Positions 1-5,534 of a stretch of DNA of 6,791 bases are shown here, piece by piece. The notes beneath the pieces are model-generated. The model had not been told where the DNA came from and did not search any database. It saw only the letters and a program-made list of their open reading frames with translations. Numbering within the stretch: the stretch's first letter is position 1; each line of letters begins with the position of its first letter. Source of the stretch: DASWIV01 sp036397475 (GTDB lineage: Bacteria; JAJVIF01; JAPKYR01); the NCBI GenBank assembly GCA_036397475.1, contig DASWIV010000044.1, forward strand, positions 1-6,791. The letters are read 5' to 3'. Made by a program: the position numbers and the translations under genes.

Positions 1-205
1 CGATCTGGATGGGGTTTGTACCACCTCGACCGCCCTGGGGCGCGCTCGCGGCACGCAGGGTCTGGGACAACAAGTCGCTGAACGCGACCCTGCTCGATTT
101 AAAGCCGAACGTATTCAAGTTGGCAATGTTATTCGCAATAACATCGAGCTTGATCTGCTGGCTCTTTAATCCGCTGATTGCGGCATAAAATGCACTTCCT
201 GGCAT
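1..205 (-). CDS. flgE: Flagellar hook protein FlgE, N-terminal fragment (runs off the left edge)
   Basis: Only the first 68 codons are present. FlgE polymerises into the extracellular hook that joins the basal-body rod to the filament, and it is exported by the flagellar type III system. The ATG is at 205-203, with a strong SD (AAGGAGGT, 223-216) 10 nt upstream. The N-terminus carries the rod/hook-family signature: an AISGLKSQQ helix, then the IANNIANLNTFGFK motif at residues 19-32 (ANNxANxxTxGFK is the hallmark of the family). It continues with a FSDLLSQTL segment and a GGTNPIQI stretch typical of FlgE. That stretch, and the position downstream of fliK, flgD and the TIGR02530-type gene, favour FlgE over FlgF or FlgG. 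The family call is secure. The exact member is very likely, but the diagnostic C-terminus is outside the window. Confidence 0.93.
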   Translation of the reverse strand, partial: MPGSAFYAAISGLKSQQIKLDVIANNIANLNTFGFKSSRVAFSDLLSQTLRAASAPQGGRGGTNPIQI

Positions 206-429
206 TTTATAATCGACCTCCTTAGGAGTTAATTAGTTAAACACCCGACGTATCGCATGATTCCATAAACGTCGAATACACAGCGCCGGCATTGGCGCGT
301 GAAATATTTCGCCTTACATTTTGGAAGTGGAACGGAATTCATCCGTTCCCGTGAGTGGGGCTCTCCTCCTGGAGGTCCGAACCTTCCATCTCACTTATCC
401 TGTCTTAAGAAATCCGCTTACTCTTATTC
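206..429 (-). other. 224-nt gap inside the flagellar operon with a hairpin and two short coupled ORFs
   Basis: This space lies between the stop of the TIGR02530-type gene and flgE, in an operon that is otherwise tightly packed. On the minus strand it holds a possible 16-codon ORF (389-339, ATG, AGGA 8 nt upstream). Its TGA overlaps the ATG of a 37-codon ORF (342-229) that stops just before the flgE SD. It also contains an 8-bp perfect inverted repeat (GGAACGGA at 329-336, TCCGTTCC at 342-349, 5-nt loop) and an 11-nt near-palindrome (CCTCC-T-GGAGG, 365-375). No T-tract follows the hairpin on the minus strand, so it does not look like an intrinsic terminator. An RNA-processing or translation-control role is possible but not shown. 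The peptides resemble nothing I know and may be chance. Confidence 0.3.
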
Positions 430-822
430 TCATGCGAAGACTGTCGAATCGATGTTTGTGACTATCGATTCGTTCATGTCTTCCCGTCCCATTACCGTGA
501 CAACCGTTCTCGAGGGAACATTCACGACAAGTGAAAGCTCTCCAGCCAGTACAAGCGTGTCACGGCTGCCCTTTGACGCGGCTTTATCAATCGCTGTCGA
601 AATCCGGTTGATCCCATCCGGTGTGAATGAGATACCCCGCATATCGAGGCGCTTCGACGCGTGCCGCGAGAAATTCAATTTCTCGGGTTTCGTCAGCCGG
701 CTTAATTCTCGTTGAAAGGCATTTGGGTTTTGAGATACCGCGGCCGATCCCGACCGTCTGGCGTTAGTCGTTTCCTGTGGAGCAAGAATCGGAGTACCTG
801 GATTAATCGGAAGAATGGACAT
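430..822 (-). CDS. Small flagellar operon protein, TIGR02530 type
   Basis: This 130-residue protein matches the family annotated as 'flagellar operon protein' (TIGR02530), which sits between flgD and flgE in many flagellar clusters. Its biochemical role is not established, and a role in hook assembly is inferred from position. The N-terminal 45 residues are variable and polar. The conserved core begins at residues 49-63 (LNFSRHASKRLDMRG) and continues through a helix with KAASKGSRDTLVL (about 80-92) and a beta-rich segment with RTVVTVM (105-111). It ends in VTNIDSTVF (121-129), a C-terminal signature of the family. The ATG is preceded by GGAGGT (836-831) at 8 nt spacing, and this SD is encoded within the Gly-rich tail of flgD, whose stop is only 2 nt upstream. 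Translational coupling to flgD is therefore likely. Confidence 0.9.
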   Translation of the reverse strand: MSILPINPGTPILAPQETTNARRSGSAAVSQNPNAFQRELSRLTKPEKLNFSRHASKRLDMRGISFTPDGINRISTAIDKAASKGSRDTLVLAGELSLVVNVPSRTVVTVMGREDMNESIVTNIDSTVFA

Positions 823-824
823 GA

Positions 825-1301
825 CTACCCACCTCCGGATTCATCCGGCGCATCCGGATTGTCTGAGCCGCCAGCCCGTTCGACCGAAATGATCGAGGAA
901 AGTGGAACCTCATCGCCTGAATCAAGTCTCAGGTATGGCGTACCGTTAACCATGACTACCTGCTCGACAACACCGGCAGCGGGAGCGAACCCGCCATCTT
1001 CGGTCTGGACAAAGGCGATAACGTCTTTGCCGATGAGTGTCGACGCCTGGGTCAGTTGCTGGAACGTCATGAACTGATTGAAGCTGTCATTCAGGTTGAT
1101 GGATTGTTCAAGCGAGCCGAATGCGGCAAGCTGGCTCACGAATTCCTCGTTCTTCATCGGATCGAGCGGATCCTGGTAACTCAACTGCTTCACGAGTAGC
1201 GACAGGAACGCCTCTTTGTCGAGATCGTTCGACGGGTCCCTTGGCGGGGACTGAAGTTGAGCGGCGTTAATAAGATTTGCTACTTCCTGTGCCAGTATCA
1301 T
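825..1301 (-). CDS. flgD: Flagellar hook assembly (capping) protein FlgD
   Basis: FlgD forms the temporary cap under which hook subunits polymerise outside the cell and is later replaced by the hook-filament junction proteins. The family signature spans residues 28-67: DKEAFLSLLVKQL, YQDPLDPMKNEEFVSQLA and FGSLEQS. After a Gln-rich helix comes ASTLIGKDV and a short beta domain with DSGDEVPLSSIISV, the Tudor-like fold. At 158 residues it matches the short form lacking an inserted Fn3 domain. I prefer the ATG at 1301 because AAGGAT (1313-1308) lies 6 nt upstream. The longer GTG start at 1343 overlaps the fliK stop (GTGA) but has no visible SD, and its extra 14 residues do not look like FlgD; it cannot be excluded. 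The protein ends in a Glu-Ser-Gly-Gly-Gly tail whose codons supply the SD of the next gene. Confidence 0.94.
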   Translation of the reverse strand: MILAQEVANLINAAQLQSPPRDPSNDLDKEAFLSLLVKQLSYQDPLDPMKNEEFVSQLAAFGSLEQSINLNDSFNQFMTFQQLTQASTLIGKDVIAFVQTEDGGFAPAAGVVEQVVMVNGTPYLRLDSGDEVPLSSIISVERAGGSDNPDAPDESGGG

Positions 1302-1339
1302 AACTTCATCCTTTACATTGTTAAAAATTGCATCAGGAA

Positions 1340-2995
1340 TCACGCGAGTACGCTGAGTGTAGAGCCGTAGGGTAATGGCTCGATACCAGCGATAACATCG
1401 CTTTCATCAAACACAAAATTGATGTCCGGTAAATCACCGGACGCGGTGAAAGTGTCGCCGGACGGCTGTCCGGGATTTCCATCGCTCTGTCCGGCTCCCA
1501 GTTGCATATTAAGATTCACATCGGAGTGTTCCAGTGTGAGTCCCTCACTCTTGAGAGCGTCGGTAAGTTTGTCGAGTCCCGCGGAAAGTGCTTCGCGCAC
1601 CACCGGCGAGTAAGTTGTGAATTCGACTCTGAAAACGCCGTGCCTGGCGCTCTCGAGACGTACCACTATCTCACCCAGCTCCGGCGGGTGCAGGACAAGT
1701 CGGGCCTCGCCACGGCCATCGGACGCCAGCCTGATCACGGCTTCCTTTACGTCGCTGACGATATTCTCCGGTGTGAATTTCACCGTGGAAAATAAAGGTT
1801 GCGATAAAGGACGCGCCTGGAGAGGCTGCGCGGATTCCGTTGCGGTCCCGGTAATCGGATTAACCGACTGGTTCAGGACATCGCCGCGAAATACGTTACG
1901 CGCAAACGCGTAATTCAATGGATTTCCCTGCGGGGCGTTAACCGTGGGAGGGGGATTGGACGGAGCGAAGTTCTGAATGCGTACCCGTGGATTTTCAATA
2001 ACCGGATCGTTAAATCTGGATTCAAAATTCCGGGATGAGAAATCGCGCCCGTGCTGGAACCCCTTAGGTTCCGGCTTGATAACCGGCTCCGTGACAGAGA
2101 AATTGCGTCGGACAACCTGGTCGAGTTGCGGTGATAAATCCCGATCGCGATTACCCGACGTATCGAGAAGCTCATCGAAATTGATCAGGCCTGTCCATTC
2201 CGGACGCTGGGTCTGAATCGGATTGAGAGTTCTCTGATTGAACAGGAGCTCCGGGGATTCCGTCTCGGTAGATGGAATTACCAGCGGAACATTATCCCTC
2301 ACCAGCGGACGGTCCGGAACTATGGGCTGCGGAATCCTGATCTCGGGAATTGGCAGGTCGATGTCAGCAGCCGGAACCTGGATCGGCAGATCAGGTTCAA
2401 TTTCCGGACCGAGAATCTGGCTGAACCCGGGAACGGTGCCGGATGGCACAACGGGCTGGGGATTCGCCGCGAGAGGTGTCTCGGATACGGTAACCGGTTG
2501 GGGCAGACCTGTTACAGGAATCTGCGGAAGAACAACCAGATTATCCGCGATTGAGAGAATCTCAGAGAAATTCACCTCGCTGATTACCGCGGGGGGCGAT
2601 TCTTCAGGAGTGACCGGGGTTTGAGGGTTGGACTCAACATCTGAAGGTTCGGAAGCGGATTGATCGGCTTCCGAATTATCTCCATCTACTGAGTTTCCCG
2701 TTGTAACCTGGGTTCCTTCGTGCCCCGTTTTGCCCGCTGAATCGGTATCCGCGGTTCTGGCGGGATCTCCGTCGGATTTCCCGACATGTTTATCCCCCTG
2801 ATTCTTACCGGCAATTTTCGCGGTTGCTTTTGGGGGTTCGCGGTCCCCGATACGGTTAAGGACTTTCCGGAAAGTCTCCGTTTTGGAAACCTCCGGCGCT
2901 TTTACCGCATCGGGCGCTTTTGCCGGTGCTACAGTCGGGGGAGGGATGTCGAGAGCAAAGTTGAGATTTACCACATTAAATGGCATGTCAACCAT
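1340..2995 (-). CDS. fliK: Flagellar hook-length control protein FliK
   Basis: FliK is exported during hook assembly, measures hook length and switches the type III export gate (FlhB) from hook to filament substrates. With the ATG at 2995 it is 551 residues. The N-terminal two-thirds is low-complexity: first Lys/Asp/Ser-rich (about 20-140), then strongly Pro-rich with PIPEIRIPQPIVP-like stretches (about 150-260). Such poorly conserved N-terminal halves are typical. The C-terminal Flg_hook domain (about 415-497) is clear: RLVLHPPELGEIVVRLE, FRVEFTTYSPVVREAL, and LKSEGL. A 54-residue acidic/Gly tail follows. The frame stays open to a GTG at 3007, but that codon lies inside the SD (AAAGGAGG, 3014-3007), so it cannot be the start. 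The ATG at 2995 is correctly spaced. It is the first recognisable gene of this operon fragment. Confidence 0.93.
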   Translation of the reverse strand: MVDMPFNVVNLNFALDIPPPTVAPAKAPDAVKAPEVSKTETFRKVLNRIGDREPPKATAKIAGKNQGDKHVGKSDGDPARTADTDSAGKTGHEGTQVTTGNSVDGDNSEADQSASEPSDVESNPQTPVTPEESPPAVISEVNFSEILSIADNLVVLPQIPVTGLPQPVTVSETPLAANPQPVVPSGTVPGFSQILGPEIEPDLPIQVPAADIDLPIPEIRIPQPIVPDRPLVRDNVPLVIPSTETESPELLFNQRTLNPIQTQRPEWTGLINFDELLDTSGNRDRDLSPQLDQVVRRNFSVTEPVIKPEPKGFQHGRDFSSRNFESRFNDPVIENPRVRIQNFAPSNPPPTVNAPQGNPLNYAFARNVFRGDVLNQSVNPITGTATESAQPLQARPLSQPLFSTVKFTPENIVSDVKEAVIRLASDGRGEARLVLHPPELGEIVVRLESARHGVFRVEFTTYSPVVREALSAGLDKLTDALKSEGLTLEHSDVNLNMQLGAGQSDGNPGQPSGDTFTASGDLPDINFVFDESDVIAGIEPLPYGSTLSVLA

Positions 2996-3006
2996 AAAAT
3001 TTTTCA

Positions 3007-3014
3007 CCTCCTTT
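3007..3014 (-). promoter_or_regulatory. Ribosome binding site of fliK (decides the start)
   Basis: AAAGGAGG lies on the minus strand, 11 nt upstream of the ATG at 2995. Because the upstream in-frame GTG (3007-3005) overlaps it, the true start must be downstream of it. Confidence 0.8.
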
Positions 3015-3202
3015 CTAAAACGAGATTTGAGGATGCATGCGCACCCTGCCGCGTAGTGAAAACGCGAGACAAGTAAGTTTATCGGCAGGAAGGGGATTGA
3101 GTTGAGTGAAAAGCAGGTAAAAATGACAGGATTCCGGAAAGCTCATGATGCCGAAACCCGGGCGGCGGATGTCCCGTGCTCGACGTAGATTTCGTCAAAC
3201 AT
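3015..3202 (-). other. fliK leader with two short ATGA-coupled ORFs
   Basis: This is the region immediately upstream of fliK, on the fliK strand. A 19-codon ORF (ATG at 3202-3200, stop 3145-3143) has a good SD (TAGGAG) about 7 nt upstream. Its TGA overlaps the ATG of a 43-codon ORF (3146-3015), whose TAG is directly followed by the fliK SD. The first peptide begins MFDEIYVEHG and is acidic; the second is hydrophobic and basic with two Cys. Neither is a family I know. They could be a leader-peptide arrangement coupling translation into fliK, the degraded remains of a gene, or chance. The perfect sigma-28-like octamer at 3086-3079 falls inside the second ORF, which argues for promoter rather than coding use of this DNA. 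Confidence 0.25.
3079..3086 (-). promoter_or_regulatory. Candidate sigma-28 (FliA) -10 element upstream of fliK
   Basis: GCCGATAA, an exact match to the FliA -10 consensus, lies on the minus strand about 84 nt upstream of the fliK ATG. The -35 region at the usual 11-nt spacing is poor (about 4 of 8 to TAAAGTTT), so the site is tentative. Hook genes are more often middle-class genes, but in some bacteria sigma-28 contributes to fliK or flgE expression. Confidence 0.3.
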
Positions 3203-3277
3203 GAAAATTCTCCTAACTGAGGTTTTTGAAATTGGATTTAGAGAGGATCTCAAAGGACTTTCGTACTCTGCTATGCC

Positions 3278-3308
3278 AACATACCACGCCGAATAATCAG
3301 CGTGTCAA
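3278..3308 (-). promoter_or_regulatory. Candidate housekeeping-type promoter for the fliK operon
   Basis: On the minus strand a perfect TTGACA (3308-3303) is followed by 19 nt and TATGTT (3283-3278), which is preceded by an extended -10 TG. The spacer is 2 nt longer than ideal. The start would be near 3271, giving a leader of about 275 nt to fliK that includes the two short ORFs. It is plausible because no other gene lies upstream on this strand within the window. Confidence 0.35.
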
Positions 3309-3472
3309 CAGAAGTTTTTAAATGTAAGTTGGAGAGCCGAAAGTTTGTTGGTAAACTGGTTTTACACTGCCTCCGGTCGGGGCCAGGGAAATAGCTTACG
3401 GCTTGGCACTATCGTCAGGAATTCATCTCTTGACGGCCAGCGAGAGGATCGCTAGATGATCGTTTCAAGATA

Positions 3473-3523
3473 GCCTGTTTTACAAAGTAACAACCAGTTA
3501 CATAGTAGCACAGGCGATTTTTT
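3473..3523 (+). terminator. Possible terminator or 3' end of a small RNA
   Basis: GCCTGT (3473-3478) pairs with ACAGGC (3510-3515). Inside, an 8x8 internal loop leads to a second stem, GTAAC/GTTAC (3487-3491 and 3497-3501), with a 5-nt loop. GA and six Ts (3518-3523) follow. The large internal loop is unusual for an intrinsic terminator. A weak plus-strand promoter (TTGACG at 3430-3435, 17 nt, TAGATG) lies just upstream, so a transcript of about 60 nt is conceivable. It may instead end a transcript from a vanished gene. Confidence 0.25.
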
Positions 3524-3551
3524 GTTCCTTTTATTCCTGAACGGCGGTTTT

Positions 3552-3587
3552 GTCGCGGGAGGCAGTGGAGGTCTTATACGATTTATT
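3552..3587 (+). repeat. Imperfect direct repeat, copy 1
   Basis: This copy matches 5355-5390 at 31 of 36 positions without gaps, and the first 16 bases are identical. It lies in apparently non-coding DNA just upstream of the lipoprotein promoter. In the reading frame that corresponds to the second lipoprotein, three of the five differences are synonymous and the others give Gly/Ala and Phe/Ile, producing VAGGSxGLIRxI in both copies. That pattern suggests a coding remnant of a related gene's 3' end rather than a random match. Confidence 0.6.
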
Positions 3588-3615
3588 CAAAGTGGAAAAC
3601 GGCTTAATCATAGCC

Positions 3616-3644
3616 TTGACAAAAATAAAGGGGGGGGGTAGAAT
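3616..3644 (+). promoter_or_regulatory. Strong sigma-70-type promoter with a poly-G spacer, driving the lipoprotein pair
   Basis: TTGACA (3616-3621) and TAGAAT (3639-3644) are separated by exactly 17 nt, giving 6/6 and 5/6 matches to the housekeeping consensus. Nine of the 17 spacer bases are a G run (3630-3638). The start would be around 3651, directly on the SD (AAAGGAGG, 3651-3658) and 16 nt or so before the ATG at 3667, so the leader is extremely short. The promoter's position also rules out the longer upstream start of the lipoprotein gene. Confidence 0.75.
3630..3638 (+). repeat. G9 homopolymer between -35 and -10
   Basis: Nine consecutive Gs sit within the promoter spacer. Slippage by one or two bases would move the spacer from the optimal 17 nt to 15-19 nt. 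This is the architecture known for phase-variable promoters such as Neisseria porA. Variation at this site is inferred, not observed. Confidence 0.7.
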
Positions 3645-3666
3645 TAGAGAAAAGGAGGCAGCAGAT

Positions 3667-4887
3667 ATGAGAGGAAGTGCGATCCTTTTCATTTTACTCC
3701 TATTGGCCGGATGCGCCAGAGGAAATTCCGTTGTTCCTGAAATAAATCAGCCGCCCGATGTGGAGTTTACGTCGCGGGGCGCAGAAGTGCATGATCCGCA
3801 TATGTTATCTGGCGAGTGGGACTTGTATTTCAATGAATCCCATGATCGTGCAGACGTAGTTCCGAAACGCGCGGGACGGTTCCATCTGAACGCACTCAAA
3901 TTTCTGGAAGAGTATTGCGAGGACTGCCTAAAGATCACAAGCATCCAGAACAACGGCGACAGCACTATTAATTTAAATGTTCAGATACGTCACCCGTTCC
4001 CCGACAATCCTGAATATACCGGATTCGATGTTAAGGGGATTATCATGTTCAATGGATCATGGGAATCCAAGTGGAAGTCACATACGTCTTTCCCATTTTA
4101 TAATGGTACTGCCAGAGTCAGCTATAGAGAGTACGGCGATCCCGAGCTTTTGAATCCCGACGGTTACACTCCTCGCTGGTGCCCCGAATGGCCCTCAGAT
4201 AATGAAATGCCCATATTCAATTACTGGCCAGGAAAATACACGAACGGCGAGCCGACCGCGAACATCAATGGATTCATCAATTTCTATACCGACGAAGAGC
4301 GTCACATGTTCCGTGTGGGGCAGACTGTCACGAGGACATATCACATCGCGCTTCCGCCGGGACCGGTTGTCGCAAGCTACGCTGTCGATGCATGCTGGGA
4401 GCCTCCGACGGTTACCCCCGTCACCGACCCGCTGAATGATTTTCCATTTTCCGCTAATCAACCGGAGCCGTATTATTTCAGACTGGTTCTGAACAATGAT
4501 GAAGTGATCGAAGATCTGGATTGCTGTGGTTCGTGTACGAACCAACCGAATTGCGAGGAAGTGTGGATAGAGTGGAAATCATGGTACATCCCGTCAGAGA
4601 CCCAAGGGACGAGCACTTCTGATGCGCCTAGGCGTTTCAGCATTAATAAAGAGAAGGATTCACCTTCATTTGGAAGCGGAATTTGTACAATCGACAAAAT
4701 GCCGGATTGTCTGGAAGGCACCGGTCCGGATGAAACTGCGATGCTGCCCGGATTAATTGCTCCCGGCTATTTGGGAGAAGGAAAATGGCGGTTCGCGGTT
4801 GCTATTGGCTATGACATGAGTGTGCCATTGGGCGTACAACGGATCAGAGCCTACGACATCGTAGATGTTGAGGTAGATTTTCCATAG
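3667..4887 (+). CDS. Uncharacterised secreted lipoprotein (406 aa)
   Basis: I do not recognise a named family. The protein starts with a short basic n-region and a hydrophobic stretch (I6-L13), then a lipobox LAGC with the lipidated Cys at residue 16. The residues after the Cys (Ala-Arg) give no inner-membrane retention Asp, so an outer-membrane or surface location is plausible. The mature part is aromatic- and Asn/Pro-rich and probably beta-rich. It contains a Cys pair at 84 and 87 (CEDC), an IRHPFP motif at 107-112 followed by YTGFDVKGIIMFNG (117-130), an ASYAVDACW segment (236-244), and a Cys cluster at 286, 287, 290 and 296 (CCGSC and a fourth NC) that suggests disulphides or metal binding. 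The frame is open upstream to 3550, but the promoter lies in that extension, so the ATG at 3667 behind AAAGGAGG is the start. It ends in tandem TAG stops. Confidence 0.8.
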   Translation: MRGSAILFILLLLAGCARGNSVVPEINQPPDVEFTSRGAEVHDPHMLSGEWDLYFNESHDRADVVPKRAGRFHLNALKFLEEYCEDCLKITSIQNNGDSTINLNVQIRHPFPDNPEYTGFDVKGIIMFNGSWESKWKSHTSFPFYNGTARVSYREYGDPELLNPDGYTPRWCPEWPSDNEMPIFNYWPGKYTNGEPTANINGFINFYTDEERHMFRVGQTVTRTYHIALPPGPVVASYAVDACWEPPTVTPVTDPLNDFPFSANQPEPYYFRLVLNNDEVIEDLDCCGSCTNQPNCEEVWIEWKSWYIPSETQGTSTSDAPRRFSINKEKDSPSFGSGICTIDKMPDCLEGTGPDETAMLPGLIAPGYLGEGKWRFAVAIGYDMSVPLGVQRIRAYDIVDVEVDFP

Positions 4888-4931
4888 TAGAATAAATCCC
4901 AATACCCATCACTTAACTTGAGGAGGATAAA

Positions 4932-5450
4932 ATGAAAGGGATTGTATCTTTGACGCTTACGGCGGCATGTCTGCTGGCGCTCATAAGTTGCTCAAAAGGC
5001 AGCGTGCCCACAACGCCTGACTCATTAACCCCGTATCGTCAGGCAACTATTTTTACCGATGCCGAGGTGATCTTTGAAGGCACGAACGTTTCTGCGGGAT
5101 ATCACGATATCGACCTGGCGACAATCCAGCACGTGACCGGAGCCGACCCGGCATTGCTAGATTTCAACGCTGCCGCTGTAACAATCGAAAGGGCTGATTT
5201 TAACTCGAACGGAATTATCGGTAAGGTCAGATTCAGGTGGCTTGACAGCACTGCGACTCCCGCGATCGGAACCCCCAGCGATATTCAATTCGCCACAGGA
5301 CTGGACGAAACAGACGCCGGTGAGAACGATTCCGAACACCGCCGACCCAAATGCGTCGCGGGAGGCAGTGCAGGCCTTATCCGGATTATTTCGTACCCCA
5401 GGGGAAGCTTAGCCTTCCCCGTTTTTTCCGAACCAACCAGTGGGGGATAA
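4932..5450 (+). CDS. Uncharacterised small lipoprotein with a doubtful C-terminus
   Basis: The ATG at 4932 has AGGAGG 5 nt upstream and lies 44 nt after the preceding lipoprotein gene, so the two are probably co-transcribed. The N-terminus (MKG, hydrophobic 4-18) ends in a lipobox LISC with the lipidated Cys at residue 20. The mature domain (about 35-115) reads like a compact beta-rich fold, with GYHDIDLATIQ, LLDFNAAAVTIERADFN and GKVRFRWLD. I do not recognise the family. The open frame continues to 172 codons, but from residue 157 onward it crosses a strong intrinsic terminator (5401-5427), so mRNA ending there would lack the stop at 5448-5450. Removing one C from the CCCC run at 5397-5400 would end the protein at a TAG (5410-5412) in the hairpin loop, so a sequencing indel or recent frameshift is possible. 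Residues 142-153 encode the repeat copy. Confidence 0.65.
   Translation: MKGIVSLTLTAACLLALISCSKGSVPTTPDSLTPYRQATIFTDAEVIFEGTNVSAGYHDIDLATIQHVTGADPALLDFNAAAVTIERADFNSNGIIGKVRFRWLDSTATPAIGTPSDIQFATGLDETDAGENDSEHRRPKCVAGGSAGLIRIISYPRGSLAFPVFSEPTSGG
5355..5390 (+). repeat. Imperfect direct repeat, copy 2
   Basis: This is the partner of 3552-3587 (31 of 36 identical). It lies in the 3' part of the small lipoprotein gene, just before its terminator. Together the copies bracket the poly-G promoter and both lipoprotein genes, about 1.8 kb apart. Confidence 0.6.
5401..5427 (+). terminator. Intrinsic terminator of the lipoprotein transcript
   Basis: A 7-bp GC-rich stem (GGGGAAG/CTTCCCC) with a 6-nt loop is followed by G and six Ts (5422-5427). 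It is the clearest terminator in the window. It sits within the apparent open frame of the second lipoprotein rather than after its stop. Confidence 0.8.
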
Positions 5451-5478
5451 TCCAGCATAAAAACAACACCGCTAAAAC

Positions 5479-5507
5479 TTGGCTTTTTCCAAGGATCGCA
5501 TTATCAT
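5479..5507 (+). promoter_or_regulatory. Promoter of the DUF5343-HEPN pair
   Basis: TTGGCT (5479-5484) is followed by 17 nt and TATCAT (5502-5507), which match 4/6 and 5/6 to the housekeeping consensus. Initiation would fall near 5514, giving a leader of about 20 nt that contains the SD AGGAGG (5521-5526), 8 nt before the ATG. Its position after the preceding terminator makes the two-gene unit transcriptionally independent of the lipoproteins. Confidence 0.55.
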
Positions 5508-5534
5508 TCTGGAGATCTCTAGGAGGCTTTACAG

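Larger units (their letters stand above)
3203..3551. other. Intergenic region between divergent units, no gene seen
   Basis: No convincing coding region is visible on either strand. Besides the minus-strand promoter candidate it contains small inverted repeats, including GTAAA/TTTAC (3351-3355 and 3361-3365), and the compound hairpin at 3473-3515. I do not recognise a known riboswitch or RNA family here. Confidence 0.5.

Noticed and set aside
299..1077. Two plus-strand open frames (299-715 and 712-1077) opposite the flagellar genes
   Set aside because: They lie antisense to the TIGR02530-type gene and flgD, have no family resemblance or good SD, and are shadows of GC-rich coding DNA.
2996..3007. 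GTG start of fliK at 3007
   Set aside because: The codon overlaps the SD itself, so ribosomes could not use both. The ATG at 2995 is correctly spaced.
3404..3420. TTGGCAC on the plus strand as a sigma-54 -24 element
   Set aside because: There is no GC-containing -12 element at the required spacing, and no nearby gene in that direction that would use it.
3301..3480. A riboswitch (cyclic-di-GMP or similar) in the intergenic region
   Set aside because: G-rich and hairpin-forming segments are present, but I could not find the conserved core of any riboswitch class I know on either strand.
3550..3666. 39-codon upstream extension of the first lipoprotein
   Set aside because: The consensus promoter lies inside it, and the lipobox signal peptide and strong SD point to the ATG at 3667.
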